A stretch of DNA of 64,000 nt from Alphaproteobacteria bacterium (lineage in GTDB: Bacteria > Pseudomonadota > Alphaproteobacteria > RF32 > CAG-239): positions 1 to 64,000 of the forward strand of contig JAHHRI010000002.1 in assembly GCA_020025875.1 (NCBI GenBank), read 5' to 3'. Below, piece by piece: positions 44,674 to 52,560 of this stretch. The position numbers and the translations under genes were made by a program. Under the pieces are notes generated by a model. It was not told where the DNA came from, ran no database searches, and saw only the letters and a list, made by a program, of their open reading frames with translations. Within the stretch, counting starts at the first letter, position 1; each line of letters starts with the position of its first letter.

Positions 44674-46188
44674 TTAACTCATGCTGCGGATTAGTTTCAT
44701 AACTTTGTCCAGTTTTGATGCGGGAATTGATTTTTCGGCTTCGGAAAGTGTTCTCGCAAACAGCTTGATTTCTTTAGGCGTACCCCTGTCAATTCGGGTG
44801 ACGTTGATGTTTAATTCGTCCCATATTTCAAACATATCTTCTGCGTTAATAATATTACCTATTTGCACGATCACAAAAGCGTCGACGATAAAATTCATTT
44901 CCGCGTTGCTTAGTTTATCAAGCAAAACTTGTTTTGCCAAGTCTATTTTGCGCACCGGAGAAATTCGGTGTGTGCTTTCCGAAAACCACAAAGGCTCCTC
45001 ATCGTTAAAGCGTTCTTCGTCAGCCAACCAGTCGCCCGGTTCGCGGTCGAGTATGCACAGGCAGATGCGATCTCCCGAAACACCGACATAGTCGATGAGT
45101 GTGTTTTTGATGGTAACGCGACTGATAACTTCGTAACCTTTTTGTTTGATGATATCCAGACAGGAGCCGCCGGGCTGACGAGCGGGAATCGGGACGGTTG
45201 AAACTCTGTCTTTTCGGCGTTCGTTGTTGCGGTTGCGGGAACGTTCGTCTTTTCGTTCTTCGCGCCGATCATCACGCCGATCATCACGCCGATCATCACG
45301 CCGATCATCACGCCGATCTTTTTCTCGGCGTTCGTCGCGTTTGTCGGCATTCCGGTCACGCGAGAGATCGTTTCTGCGCTCATAGTCGTGATCGCGGCGG
45401 CGGTCGTCATCACGGTCTCTGCGGTTGTCTTCCCGATTGCGGCTGTCTTTGCGTTCTCTGCGGTTGCGCGACGTATTATAGTCGTCGTCCTCTTCTTCGC
45501 GACTGCCCGTCCGTGCGGATTGGGCAGAGCCATAGGTTGATTTTTCCTTGGATTTTTGGGTTTCGATTTCAAAAGAATCTATATCAAAATCCAAGTCGTC
45601 AAAATTGTCGTCAAATTTAAACAGAGCGTGCTCAAAGTTTTTCGGCGCGCTCTCTCTTTCTGTCGCAACGGACGATTGAGGTGCCACGGTCATTTGCGGC
45701 GTTACCAGAGCAGGGGAAACGGTGGGAATGGTCATCGGCATCTGCGATACTTCTCTGTGCTCGCCGGCAGCCACGCTGCGAACAGCCCGCGGGCGGATTT
45801 CTTTATAAGATTTTTTCTTTTTTATGGGGGTGACACCGGTATTGGTGGTGATAATTTTGACCGGTTTGTAAAAGAAATTCTTAAATAGTTTCCAAGGCAG
45901 AGAGAGAATAAACCATACGACTTTTCCCCAAGAAACAAGGCTCAAGGCAATCCAGCCGGTAAACCACAGCGGAATAAAAGAGATGATGATGAGAACAAAG
46001 GCCCATTCTTTGGGCTCGGAAATGACCCATGAGTTGAGCCACAACTCCCAAGCGATCTGCCAGTGCCCCATGTCGAGGATGTCAAAATGCCAGTTGCGAA
46101 GCATGATAACGCGTATGCTTTCCATAAAGAAAACACTCCACAACAGGCCGACAATTATAATTCTGGTCAGTATCAGTAAGGGCTTCAA
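44674..46188 (-). CDS. Membrane protein with Arg/Asp-rich tract, coupling-protein operon
   Basis: 504 residues. TTG start with GGAG six bases upstream. Residues 1-78 form a two-helix membrane module with WHFDIL at 33-38 that aligns without gaps to the product of 46256-46780. After a Pro/Thr-rich linker and an acidic patch (about 185-215), residues 237-328 are almost only Arg, Asp, Glu, Lys and Asn, including four perfect DDRR units. The C-terminal domain (about 340-504) is well folded in appearance (GYEVISRVTIKNTLIDYVGV). No family recognised. It lies 12 bases upstream of the coupling ATPase gene, so it is a likely partner, perhaps a substrate or nucleic-acid receptor. Confidence 0.75.
   Translation of the reverse strand: MKPLLILTRIIIVGLLWSVFFMESIRVIMLRNWHFDILDMGHWQIAWELWLNSWVISEPKEWAFVLIIISFIPLWFTGWIALSLVSWGKVVWFILSLPWKLFKNFFYKPVKIITTNTGVTPIKKKKSYKEIRPRAVRSVAAGEHREVSQMPMTIPTVSPALVTPQMTVAPQSSVATERESAPKNFEHALFKFDDNFDDLDFDIDSFEIETQKSKEKSTYGSAQSARTGSREEEDDDYNTSRNRRERKDSRNREDNRRDRDDDRRRDHDYERRNDLSRDRNADKRDERREKDRRDDRRDDRRDDRRDDRREERKDERSRNRNNERRKDRVSTVPIPARQPGGSCLDIIKQKGYEVISRVTIKNTLIDYVGVSGDRICLCILDREPGDWLADEERFNDEEPLWFSESTHRISPVRKIDLAKQVLLDKLSNAEMNFIVDAFVIVQIGNIINAEDMFEIWDELNINVTRIDRGTPKEIKLFARTLSEAEKSIPASKLDKVMKLIRSMS
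45264..45318 (-). repeat. 12-bp tandem repeat inside the Arg/Asp-rich gene
   Basis: Four perfect copies of GCCGATCATCAC (plus-strand reading, 45264-45311) and a partial fifth, encoding DDRR units in frame. A length-variable tract is likely. Confidence 0.95.
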
Positions 46189-46255
46189 TTAAATCTCCAT
46201 AAAGTTTTAACTATTGTATACGCGAGATGGTTAACAAGTGTTTTACATCCTCCGA

Positions 46256-46780
46256 TTAATTGTCGCCCGATTCCATTTTTTCGTGGAATTTACGATTTTT
46301 TTGCTCAAAATTGCTGCGAATCTTGTTCGAGTTGAGGTCCTTTTTCTTTTTTTCCTTAGGCATTCTGCTGGAGATCATCTCTTCCATCATTTGCTGCGGT
46401 GTCTGATTTTTTACTTTGCTTCCGCCCATGTTTTTCAGCACAATACGCGCCGGCTGATTGGCATATTTGCGGCTGACATAGTCGTGGTACCAAAAAACGG
46501 GGAAGAAAATAATTCTGACATAAGAGAGTTGTCTTGCTTTTTTGAAGCCAAAAAACCAGCCGGGAATAATTAAAACCAACATGAGCAGGAACATATATTC
46601 CGACAGTTGGTCAATGACGCCGCCGGCACTCCAAAATTTGCTGATGATGAGCCAATAGCGTTTTTCTAAAATATTGAAATGCCAAAAATAATTCATAATC
46701 AGGCTAATGAACCAAAAGTAAAAAACGGTCCAGCCCACAAAAATGAAAATCAACTTCAGATGGTTGGCGAGTTTCTTCAT
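46256..46780 (-). CDS. Two-helix membrane protein, coupling-protein operon
   Basis: 174 residues. Helices at about 9-31 and 62-78 flank a loop with WHFNIL at 33-38; this part is collinear with the N-terminus of the next gene's product. A second stretch (RIIFFPVFWYHD, about 89-100) may lie on the membrane surface. The C-terminal 70 residues are strongly basic (PKEKKKKDLNSNK), predicted cytoplasmic. ATG follows the upstream stop by two bases. No family recognised; topology is reminiscent of DotM/TrbA-like partners of coupling ATPases, which is inference only. Confidence 0.72.
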   Translation of the reverse strand: MKKLANHLKLIFIFVGWTVFYFWFISLIMNYFWHFNILEKRYWLIISKFWSAGGVIDQLSEYMFLLMLVLIIPGWFFGFKKARQLSYVRIIFFPVFWYHDYVSRKYANQPARIVLKNMGGSKVKNQTPQQMMEEMISSRMPKEKKKKDLNSNKIRSNFEQKNRKFHEKMESGDN

Positions 46781-46782
46781 GG

Positions 46783-48576
46783 CTACATCTCGTATCCGCT
46801 GCGTGCGTCATATTGCCAGCCGCGGAAACCGTTTTTCCGCCCTTCGGCAACCGCTTCTTGCTGTTTGTTGTTTTTGATTTGATTGATGCGCGAGGCAAGC
46901 AAACCGCCTCTTTGCGAATGTTGTGTCTCTCGCGCCGCCAAATCGTTTTCTTTGTCTTTAAGAGATTCTTGCTTGTCTTTAAGCTGCCCGTCTGTCGTTT
47001 GGTTGTTAACGGCTTCGTCACACATACTCTGCTGGCGGCGGGAAACATCTTCCTGCTGCGGATTTTTTATCTCGTTGTCGCGGCGCGCTTTCTCCTCCTC
47101 CGCTTCGCGTTTTGCTGTTTGCAGCTTTTGTTCTTCCGGCAGTTGTTGCGTGCGGCTCTGATTGTCTACCATTTTTTCTAAGTTGGTCAGCGTTTTGTTT
47201 GCCGGCGGTTCTTTTCCCATTTCCGCAATCTTGAAGCGAGTGATGGTATGGGCGGCGTTGTGAGATGCTTGCCAAGACATATCATAGTAGCGCTGGATTG
47301 TCCCCGGCGTATTCAAATTCAGCGGGGACATGATGAAACTTGAAGACTCGGGTTTAACGTTTGTACCGGTGATATATTTGTTCTGCTCTTTAATCGTTGC
47401 TTTGCTTAAAGAGGTGTGCTGCTGTATAAAATCGCTTTTAAATGTTTCCGCAATATCCTTGCCGTTAAACGCGGCGCCGTCTCTGGCGACTTTGTCAAGT
47501 ATCCGCGCTTCCGCCATGTTGAGCGCCGTTTGATCGATCAGGGAATTGAAATAATTTTTTCTTCCCTCGTGTTGAGCAAAGCGAGCGCCTAATTTGCACA
47601 TATCTTTTTGCGCGTTGACGAGGTCTTTGTGCTGCTGTTTTGCCAGCTCAAAAACCTCTTTGTCTTTGGGGTTGGAACTGTTTTGGAGCTTTTTCATCGC
47701 TTTTTGTTTGCATTGACGGTCTTTTTTCAAATCTTCCCGCGTAATACCCAAGGTGCCGTATAATTTGTTTTCGCTGCTTGTCAATTGGTTTTGGGCATTG
47801 ATAATTTCAAACATGGCCTTGTGTCGGGGATTTTCGATTTTGTTCGTATCAATGCGCCCGTCTTGAGTTTGATATTGTTGATATTGCTGAAGCTGCTCAT
47901 TGTTGACGCCGTGTGTTTCCGCCAACATTTCAAGCGCGGAGCGATTGCCGATTTTGGCGTTCGGATCGTTTAGTCGCCCTTCGCCCAAAATGCGGCTCAG
48001 CTGATGAGTTTGCTCTTTTTGCTTGCGATGGCGTTCGGCGATGTTTTTGTTGTTTTGGGCCTTGAGCTCTTTGATTTTGTTATAGACATTATAGGCGTTT
48101 GTGGCTTTCCCCTGTTTAATATTTGCCAGATATTTGTTGCCTTTGTCGATCATATTGCGCTCTAACTTGTTGTAGGCATTGCCGACGGTTTGTTCGATTT
48201 TTCCGCCGCTCCAGCAAAAAAACGCAATTAACCATTCGTTATACATATATTTGATGATATCGTCTTCCGAAAACTTCTTTTTTTCGGGGTCGTCCTCTTT
48301 GATATTGTCGTCTTTCTTTTCGTTGGTAACACCCTGCGCGTCGTTTTCGATTGCTTTCTTTTCATCTTCCAGTTTGGCACGCTGATCAACGGTTAAGATG
48401 TCGCTTTTAAGCTGCTGGTTGATTTCTACCAGCCTTTCTTGTTTGCTTTGATTGATGGTGACGGATGCTTTCTGCGCTGTTTTATCAGATGTCGCATTCC
48501 CTGGTTGCATCGCTGCAGGCTGGGGGCGTTCCTCCGGTGCTCTCGTCGGTTGAGATTTGCTTTCTTGTTCTGCCAT
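46783..48576 (-). CDS. Large hydrophilic coiled-coil protein, coupling-protein operon
   Basis: 597 residues, no recognised family. Gln-, Asn- and Lys-rich helical segments dominate (for example around 40-100 and 470-575), with predicted coiled coils at both ends. One short hydrophobic stretch, WLIAFFCWSGG near 113-123, is too short for a sure membrane helix. The middle (about 200-450) seems globular. No signal peptide. It could be a scaffold or a secreted substrate. GAGG lies nine bases upstream; the adjacent gene overlaps closely downstream, and a promoter candidate lies just upstream. Confidence 0.7.
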   Translation of the reverse strand: MAEQESKSQPTRAPEERPQPAAMQPGNATSDKTAQKASVTINQSKQERLVEINQQLKSDILTVDQRAKLEDEKKAIENDAQGVTNEKKDDNIKEDDPEKKKFSEDDIIKYMYNEWLIAFFCWSGGKIEQTVGNAYNKLERNMIDKGNKYLANIKQGKATNAYNVYNKIKELKAQNNKNIAERHRKQKEQTHQLSRILGEGRLNDPNAKIGNRSALEMLAETHGVNNEQLQQYQQYQTQDGRIDTNKIENPRHKAMFEIINAQNQLTSSENKLYGTLGITREDLKKDRQCKQKAMKKLQNSSNPKDKEVFELAKQQHKDLVNAQKDMCKLGARFAQHEGRKNYFNSLIDQTALNMAEARILDKVARDGAAFNGKDIAETFKSDFIQQHTSLSKATIKEQNKYITGTNVKPESSSFIMSPLNLNTPGTIQRYYDMSWQASHNAAHTITRFKIAEMGKEPPANKTLTNLEKMVDNQSRTQQLPEEQKLQTAKREAEEEKARRDNEIKNPQQEDVSRRQQSMCDEAVNNQTTDGQLKDKQESLKDKENDLAARETQHSQRGGLLASRINQIKNNKQQEAVAEGRKNGFRGWQYDARSGYEM

Positions 48577-48628
48577 CTTCAGGGTCCTCTTTAATCTAAG
48601 ACTTTTATTAAAATCTGCTTATTGTCAA

Positions 48629-48657
48629 ATTGTAGCATTGTTTTTTTGTTTTGTCTA
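48629..48657 (-). promoter_or_regulatory. Possible internal promoter in the coupling-protein operon
   Basis: On the minus strand TAGACA and TACAAT are separated by 17 bases in the only long gap of the operon (48577-48683). The sequence TATAGACAAA occurs twice in this gap. Confidence 0.45.
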
Positions 48658-48683
48658 TAATTTTTCTATAAACTTTACTTTGT

Positions 48684-49598
48684 CTATATTTTGAGCTTTT
48701 TTAAAAATTCTCCGATTTTTCGGTTAAAAACCAAGCCGTCTCGCGGGGACGGTTTGATCAGCCCGAAAAACTTCGGTTTTATTTTGTCAATTTTAATCGG
48801 GGCAAAGATTGCCGGATTGTTGGTCAGGGCCTTAAAAGAGCCTTCCGGATCTTTTTGCGCCACTTTGAAGTATCCGTGAACCAATTTTGTAGCATCGATG
48901 GGAAATTTTTTCTTTTCGATGGCATCAATATATTTGCGTGCCCGTTCGCCGCGTTTGCGGTGTTCTTCGATAATTTCTTCTTCGATCTTGCGGTGTTCAT
49001 ATTCCAGCAAGCGTTTTTCGTAAGCAATTTCACAACCCTCAATTTCAAACAGAATTTCGACATAAGAAACAACGGCCATCTGCAAATTTTCGTCGGTATG
49101 CTGTTCGGCAAAATCCAGCAGTTCTTCGTCGCCGGCATTGGGTTGGATGTTGATGATGTCTTGGGGAAAAGCCTCAAACATGGTATCCCAGCCCTGCAGA
49201 ACGTCAATGCTGATCAGGTTGCCCAAGCTGGGGGTGTAGCGTGGGTATAAGACCTGCGCTTTAATATGGAAAACGGGGGCTTCCAAACCATGCGCGTCGG
49301 CAATGAACTGAATCGAATCAACATAGTTGCGGTATGCGGTGTAGAGCTTTTGTTCCGCCAGTTCGAGCGAGCCGGCCACTTCTTTGTCGCTGGCGTTGGT
49401 TTTAATCGGTCGCGGTTCCGGTTCTTCCAACATGACGCGGGTGTTGTTTTTTTCTTCCTCGATGTTTTTTAGTTCCGATTGGATAAAATTGTCGAGTAAA
49501 AGGTTAAATTCTTCATCCTCTTCAGCCGGAAAAGTTGCTTTGCCGTCGGGGACGTCTTCGGTCAGTCTTTTGATGATGTCTTCAGAATTTTCGCTCAT
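48684..49598 (-). CDS. Soluble hypothetical protein, coupling-protein operon
   Basis: 304 residues from the ATG preceded by TGAGG; the frame extends upstream across the previous gene but is not protein-like there. Acidic N-terminus (about 1-70), a central alpha/beta part (HGLEAPVFHIKAQVLYPRYT, GNLISIDVLQGW), a long charged helix rich in Glu and Arg (about 205-245) and a basic C-terminus. No signal peptide or membrane segment. No family recognised; cytoplasmic partner likely. Confidence 0.68.
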   Translation of the reverse strand: MSENSEDIIKRLTEDVPDGKATFPAEEDEEFNLLLDNFIQSELKNIEEEKNNTRVMLEEPEPRPIKTNASDKEVAGSLELAEQKLYTAYRNYVDSIQFIADAHGLEAPVFHIKAQVLYPRYTPSLGNLISIDVLQGWDTMFEAFPQDIINIQPNAGDEELLDFAEQHTDENLQMAVVSYVEILFEIEGCEIAYEKRLLEYEHRKIEEEIIEEHRKRGERARKYIDAIEKKKFPIDATKLVHGYFKVAQKDPEGSFKALTNNPAIFAPIKIDKIKPKFFGLIKPSPRDGLVFNRKIGEFLKKLKI

Positions 49599-49605
49599 TT
49601 TAACC

Positions 49606-49875
49606 TCAGTTGATATTGATGGTGGAAATTGTTTGATATGTTTCTGTGTCAAAAATAATAATTCGGTCTGCTTTGTCGCCGCCTTTTGCCAAAATATACA
49701 ATTTTTTCCCCGCCGCAGCCATGCCGTCGATCCGCGAATGGGCGGGTTCTTTAAGAGTGACGTTTGCCGGCGGCGTCGGCTTGCCGCGCGTATGGGAAAC
49801 AAGTTTGATAAAGCCGAAAAACAGCAAAAAAGTCAGGACAAAAACGACGGCTTTTAAGATCTTGAGCTTTGACAT
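49606..49875 (-). CDS. Small single-pass membrane protein, first gene of the coupling-protein operon
   Basis: 89 residues. One membrane helix (about 7-27), then a Pro-rich spacer and a C-terminal segment (KKLYILAKGGDKADRIIIF, TYQTISTI) whose pattern resembles one blade of a beta-propeller; it may be a periplasmic stub. An alternative start lies 18 bases upstream. Seven bases separate it from the next gene. Confidence 0.6.
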   Translation of the reverse strand: MSKLKILKAVVFVLTFLLFFGFIKLVSHTRGKPTPPANVTLKEPAHSRIDGMAAAGKKLYILAKGGDKADRIIIFDTETYQTISTININ

Positions 49876-49955
49876 AAACTTAAACCCTTGCAATTTGACA
49901 AATAACCTGTATACATCAAAAAAGATTATATAACATAAATTTTATTTTCGCAAAC

Positions 49956-50954
49956 ATGAATATGGATGACAGCAACATATTTTTTACTTCTCCGGTCGAT
50001 GATGGACAAACGGGGATGCGCTTGGATCTTTTTTTACGGGAAAAGGTTCCTTCCATGTCGCGCGTCCGGTTGCAAAAACTGATTGTCGGCGGCTGTGTCA
50101 GTTTGGACGACGATATCGTTACCGACAAAGATTTTAAGGTGCGGGCGGGGGACAGTTTTACCGTTTTCGTGCCACCGGCGGAAGCTGCCGAACCGGTGGC
50201 GGAAAATATCCCGCTTGACGTGGTTTTTGAAGATGAAGATTTGATTGTTGTCAACAAACCGGCAGGAATGACCGTGCATCCGGCCCCCGGCGTCTATTGC
50301 GGCACGTTGGTCAACGCCTTGTTGTACCATTGCCGCGATTGTTTGTCTGGAGTGGGCGGGGTGAAGCGACCGGGGATTGTTCACCGAATAGATAAAGACA
50401 CGAGCGGCTTGTTGGTGGTTGCTAAAAACGATTTGGCGCATCAGGGGCTGGCGGCGCAGTTTTTTGAACACAGCATTGAACGTACTTATTATGCCGTGGT
50501 TTACGGCTGCCCGCAACAGACAGAGGGAACGATTGTCGGCAATATCGCCCGCAGCCGTTACGACCGCAAGAAAATGGCGCTGGTTGCCACCGGCGGCAAG
50601 CACGCGGTGACGCATTATCGTTGTTTGCAAACCGCAAACGGCGCCGTCAGTTTGCTGCAATGCCGGTTGGAAACCGGACGCACTCATCAAATTCGGGTGC
50701 ATATGGCGTCAATCGGTTGCAATCTGGTCGGCGACAAGCTTTATGAAAAGGCGGGCAAAAGTCGGATTGTCGGTCTGCCGGCGGCAACAAAGTCTTTTGT
50801 CAATGCTTTCCCGAGGCAGGCTCTGCATGCCGCCTCGCTTGGCTTTGTTCATCCCGTAAGTCGGCAGTTTTTGCAGTTCTCGGTTGATTTTCCTGCGGAT
50901 ATGCACCTACTTTTAGATACCTGTTTACTAAATTTAGGTACTTCTCTGAAATAA
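49956..50954 (+). CDS. rluD: 23S rRNA pseudouridine synthase RluD
   Basis: 332 residues. N-terminal S4 domain (about 20-80) and catalytic core with HRIDKDTSGLLVVAKN (catalytic Asp near 145), RTYYAVVYG and ETGRTHQIRVHMASIG. It modifies helix 69 of 23S rRNA. No ribosome-binding site is visible before the ATG; an in-frame ATG six bases later is an alternative. Adjacency to rpoH is common in alphaproteobacteria. Confidence 0.93.
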   Translation: MNMDDSNIFFTSPVDDGQTGMRLDLFLREKVPSMSRVRLQKLIVGGCVSLDDDIVTDKDFKVRAGDSFTVFVPPAEAAEPVAENIPLDVVFEDEDLIVVNKPAGMTVHPAPGVYCGTLVNALLYHCRDCLSGVGGVKRPGIVHRIDKDTSGLLVVAKNDLAHQGLAAQFFEHSIERTYYAVVYGCPQQTEGTIVGNIARSRYDRKKMALVATGGKHAVTHYRCLQTANGAVSLLQCRLETGRTHQIRVHMASIGCNLVGDKLYEKAGKSRIVGLPAATKSFVNAFPRQALHAASLGFVHPVSRQFLQFSVDFPADMHLLLDTCLLNLGTSLK

Positions 50955-51031
50955 AAACCTGTTTTAAAACAAAATAAACATTCGGATTAAAGTTTTTTTG
51001 ATCGGAAAGATTTTGTTTTGAGGAGGATATG

Positions 51032-51907
51032 ATGGAAAATCAAGTTTCGTTTGACGTGCAGGACTTTTCGCCGGAGATCAATTTGTCGCGGTATTTGCAG
51101 AATATTAAGCGCTTTCCGATTTTGACCCAAGAGGAAGAATATGATTTGGCCAAGGAATATATCAGGACTCGCAATGCTCAAATATCTTATCGGTTGGTGA
51201 CGTCGCATTTGCGTCTGGTGGTCAAAGTGGTATCAAAATTTCGCGGATACGGTCTGCCGACGGCGGAGATGATTTCCGAAGGCAATATCGGGCTGCTGTA
51301 TGCGGTTGACAAGTTTGATCCGGATAAAGGCTTTCGCTTTTCCACCTATGCGTTGTGGTGGATACGTGCCGCCGTTCAGAAATATGTGCTCAACTCATGG
51401 TCGTTGGTAAAAATCGGCACGACGTCGGCGCAGAAAAAGCTCTTTTTTAATCTGCGCAAAGTTAAAAATCGGCTGAATTTGACAGATGATCGGGAGATGT
51501 CGCAAGATGTGATTAAAACTATTGCCAATTCGCTTGACGTCAGCGTGCAGGAAGTAACCAGCATGAACAACCGCCTCAAAGCCCATGACGGTTCCTTAAA
51601 CGTGCAGCTTGACACTTCGTCGGACAGCGGTTCTGAATTGCTTGATTTTATTGCGGACAGCAAGCCCAATCAGGAAGAATGGCTCAGTCGGGCGGAAACG
51701 TTTAATTATCGCAAAAAGTTGTTCAATCAGGCGCTTGGCAGCCTTAACCCGCGCGAAAAAGACATTTTATTCAAACGCCGGTTGTTTGAAAAGTCGATTA
51801 CGCTTGACGATCTCAGTAAGTCTTATGCCATTTCCAAAGAGCGGGTGCGGCAAATTGAACTCAACTCCATTCGCAAAATCAGAAAAGCGGTTGAGGTGCT
51901 GCAATAA
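51032..51907 (+). CDS. rpoH: Heat-shock sigma factor RpoH
   Basis: 291 residues. Region 1.2-2 has LTQEEEYDLA and SEGNIGLLYAVDKFDPDKGFRF shortened to the core motif FDPDKGFRFSTYALWWIRA; the RpoH box reads QKKLFFNLR; region 4 ends with SYAISKERVRQIELNSIRKIR. It directs heat-shock transcription. Two ATGs stand in tandem; the second (51032) has AGGAGG at five bases and is preferred over 51029. Confidence 0.95.
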   Translation: MENQVSFDVQDFSPEINLSRYLQNIKRFPILTQEEEYDLAKEYIRTRNAQISYRLVTSHLRLVVKVVSKFRGYGLPTAEMISEGNIGLLYAVDKFDPDKGFRFSTYALWWIRAAVQKYVLNSWSLVKIGTTSAQKKLFFNLRKVKNRLNLTDDREMSQDVIKTIANSLDVSVQEVTSMNNRLKAHDGSLNVQLDTSSDSGSELLDFIADSKPNQEEWLSRAETFNYRKKLFNQALGSLNPREKDILFKRRLFEKSITLDDLSKSYAISKERVRQIELNSIRKIRKAVEVLQ

Positions 51908-51945
51908 ACAAATTGAATCGGAGCGCAATGAGCGGAGGTTGACGG

Positions 51946-52560
51946 ATGATGAACAATGAGCAGGTCAAGGAGCGGAACTTGTCCCCTGAAAACGGAAGCA
52001 GCCAAACCGGTCGGTACGGATATACCAAGCCGGACGATTATCCGAGCTGTATGTATGATGAAGAAACGGGGCTGCCGAGTTTTAACCTCTTTGAAGACCG
52101 TTTGATGATGGCGTTGATTAACGAAAGAGCGAAGAATCGGCGGATGCGGAAACAAAATATTGCGGTGATCGGTGTGGCTATTGAAAACTTTGCCGATTTT
52201 TCCGTGCCGTCCGTCCGCGCCGCGGTGATGCGCAAGACGGCGGAGCGCTTGACGGGGATTTTGCCGCCAAATCATACCGTGGCTCGCGGCATCAACTATC
52301 CTTTTTGGATTATGATTCCTTCTCTGTCGACCGGAAAAGAGGCAGAAACATGGGTTGATAAAATAAGAGAGGCTCTCCGGCAGGAGGTTTCCGTTCGCGG
52401 GCAAGTGTATGGCTTACAATGTCGTTTCGGGGTCAGCCTTTTTGAACACGATCCGCAAGACACGGTAACGACTTTGGTCGGTAAGGCCATCGCTTCTTTG
52501 CAAAAAGCCGCTGCCGGTCATTGCGATGTTGTTTATTTTTTTGAGCTGGCTAAAGGTTAG
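51946..52560 (+). CDS. Degenerate GGDEF-domain protein
   Basis: 204 residues. The N-terminal signature of GGDEF domains is present (DEETGLPSFNLFEDRLMMAL), the nucleotide-sheet strand IAVIGVAIENFADF and the helix before the active loop (RKTAERLTGIL) too. Where GGDEF should be, the sequence is ARGINYPFWIMIP, so no diguanylate cyclase activity is expected. No I-site is seen. It follows rpoH by 38 bases and overlaps the converging methyltransferase gene by 11 bases. A regulatory or structural role is possible. Confidence 0.62.
   Translation: MMNNEQVKERNLSPENGSSQTGRYGYTKPDDYPSCMYDEETGLPSFNLFEDRLMMALINERAKNRRMRKQNIAVIGVAIENFADFSVPSVRAAVMRKTAERLTGILPPNHTVARGINYPFWIMIPSLSTGKEAETWVDKIREALRQEVSVRGQVYGLQCRFGVSLFEHDPQDTVTTLVGKAIASLQKAAAGHCDVVYFFELAKG

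Noticed and set aside
45264..45318. 12-bp repeats as a possible CRISPR or regulatory iteron
   Set aside because: They are head-to-tail without spacers and translate in frame to DDRR units inside a gene.
52550..52560. Frameshift between the GGDEF-like and methyltransferase genes
   Set aside because: The 11-base overlap is of two convergent, complete genes; both end normally.
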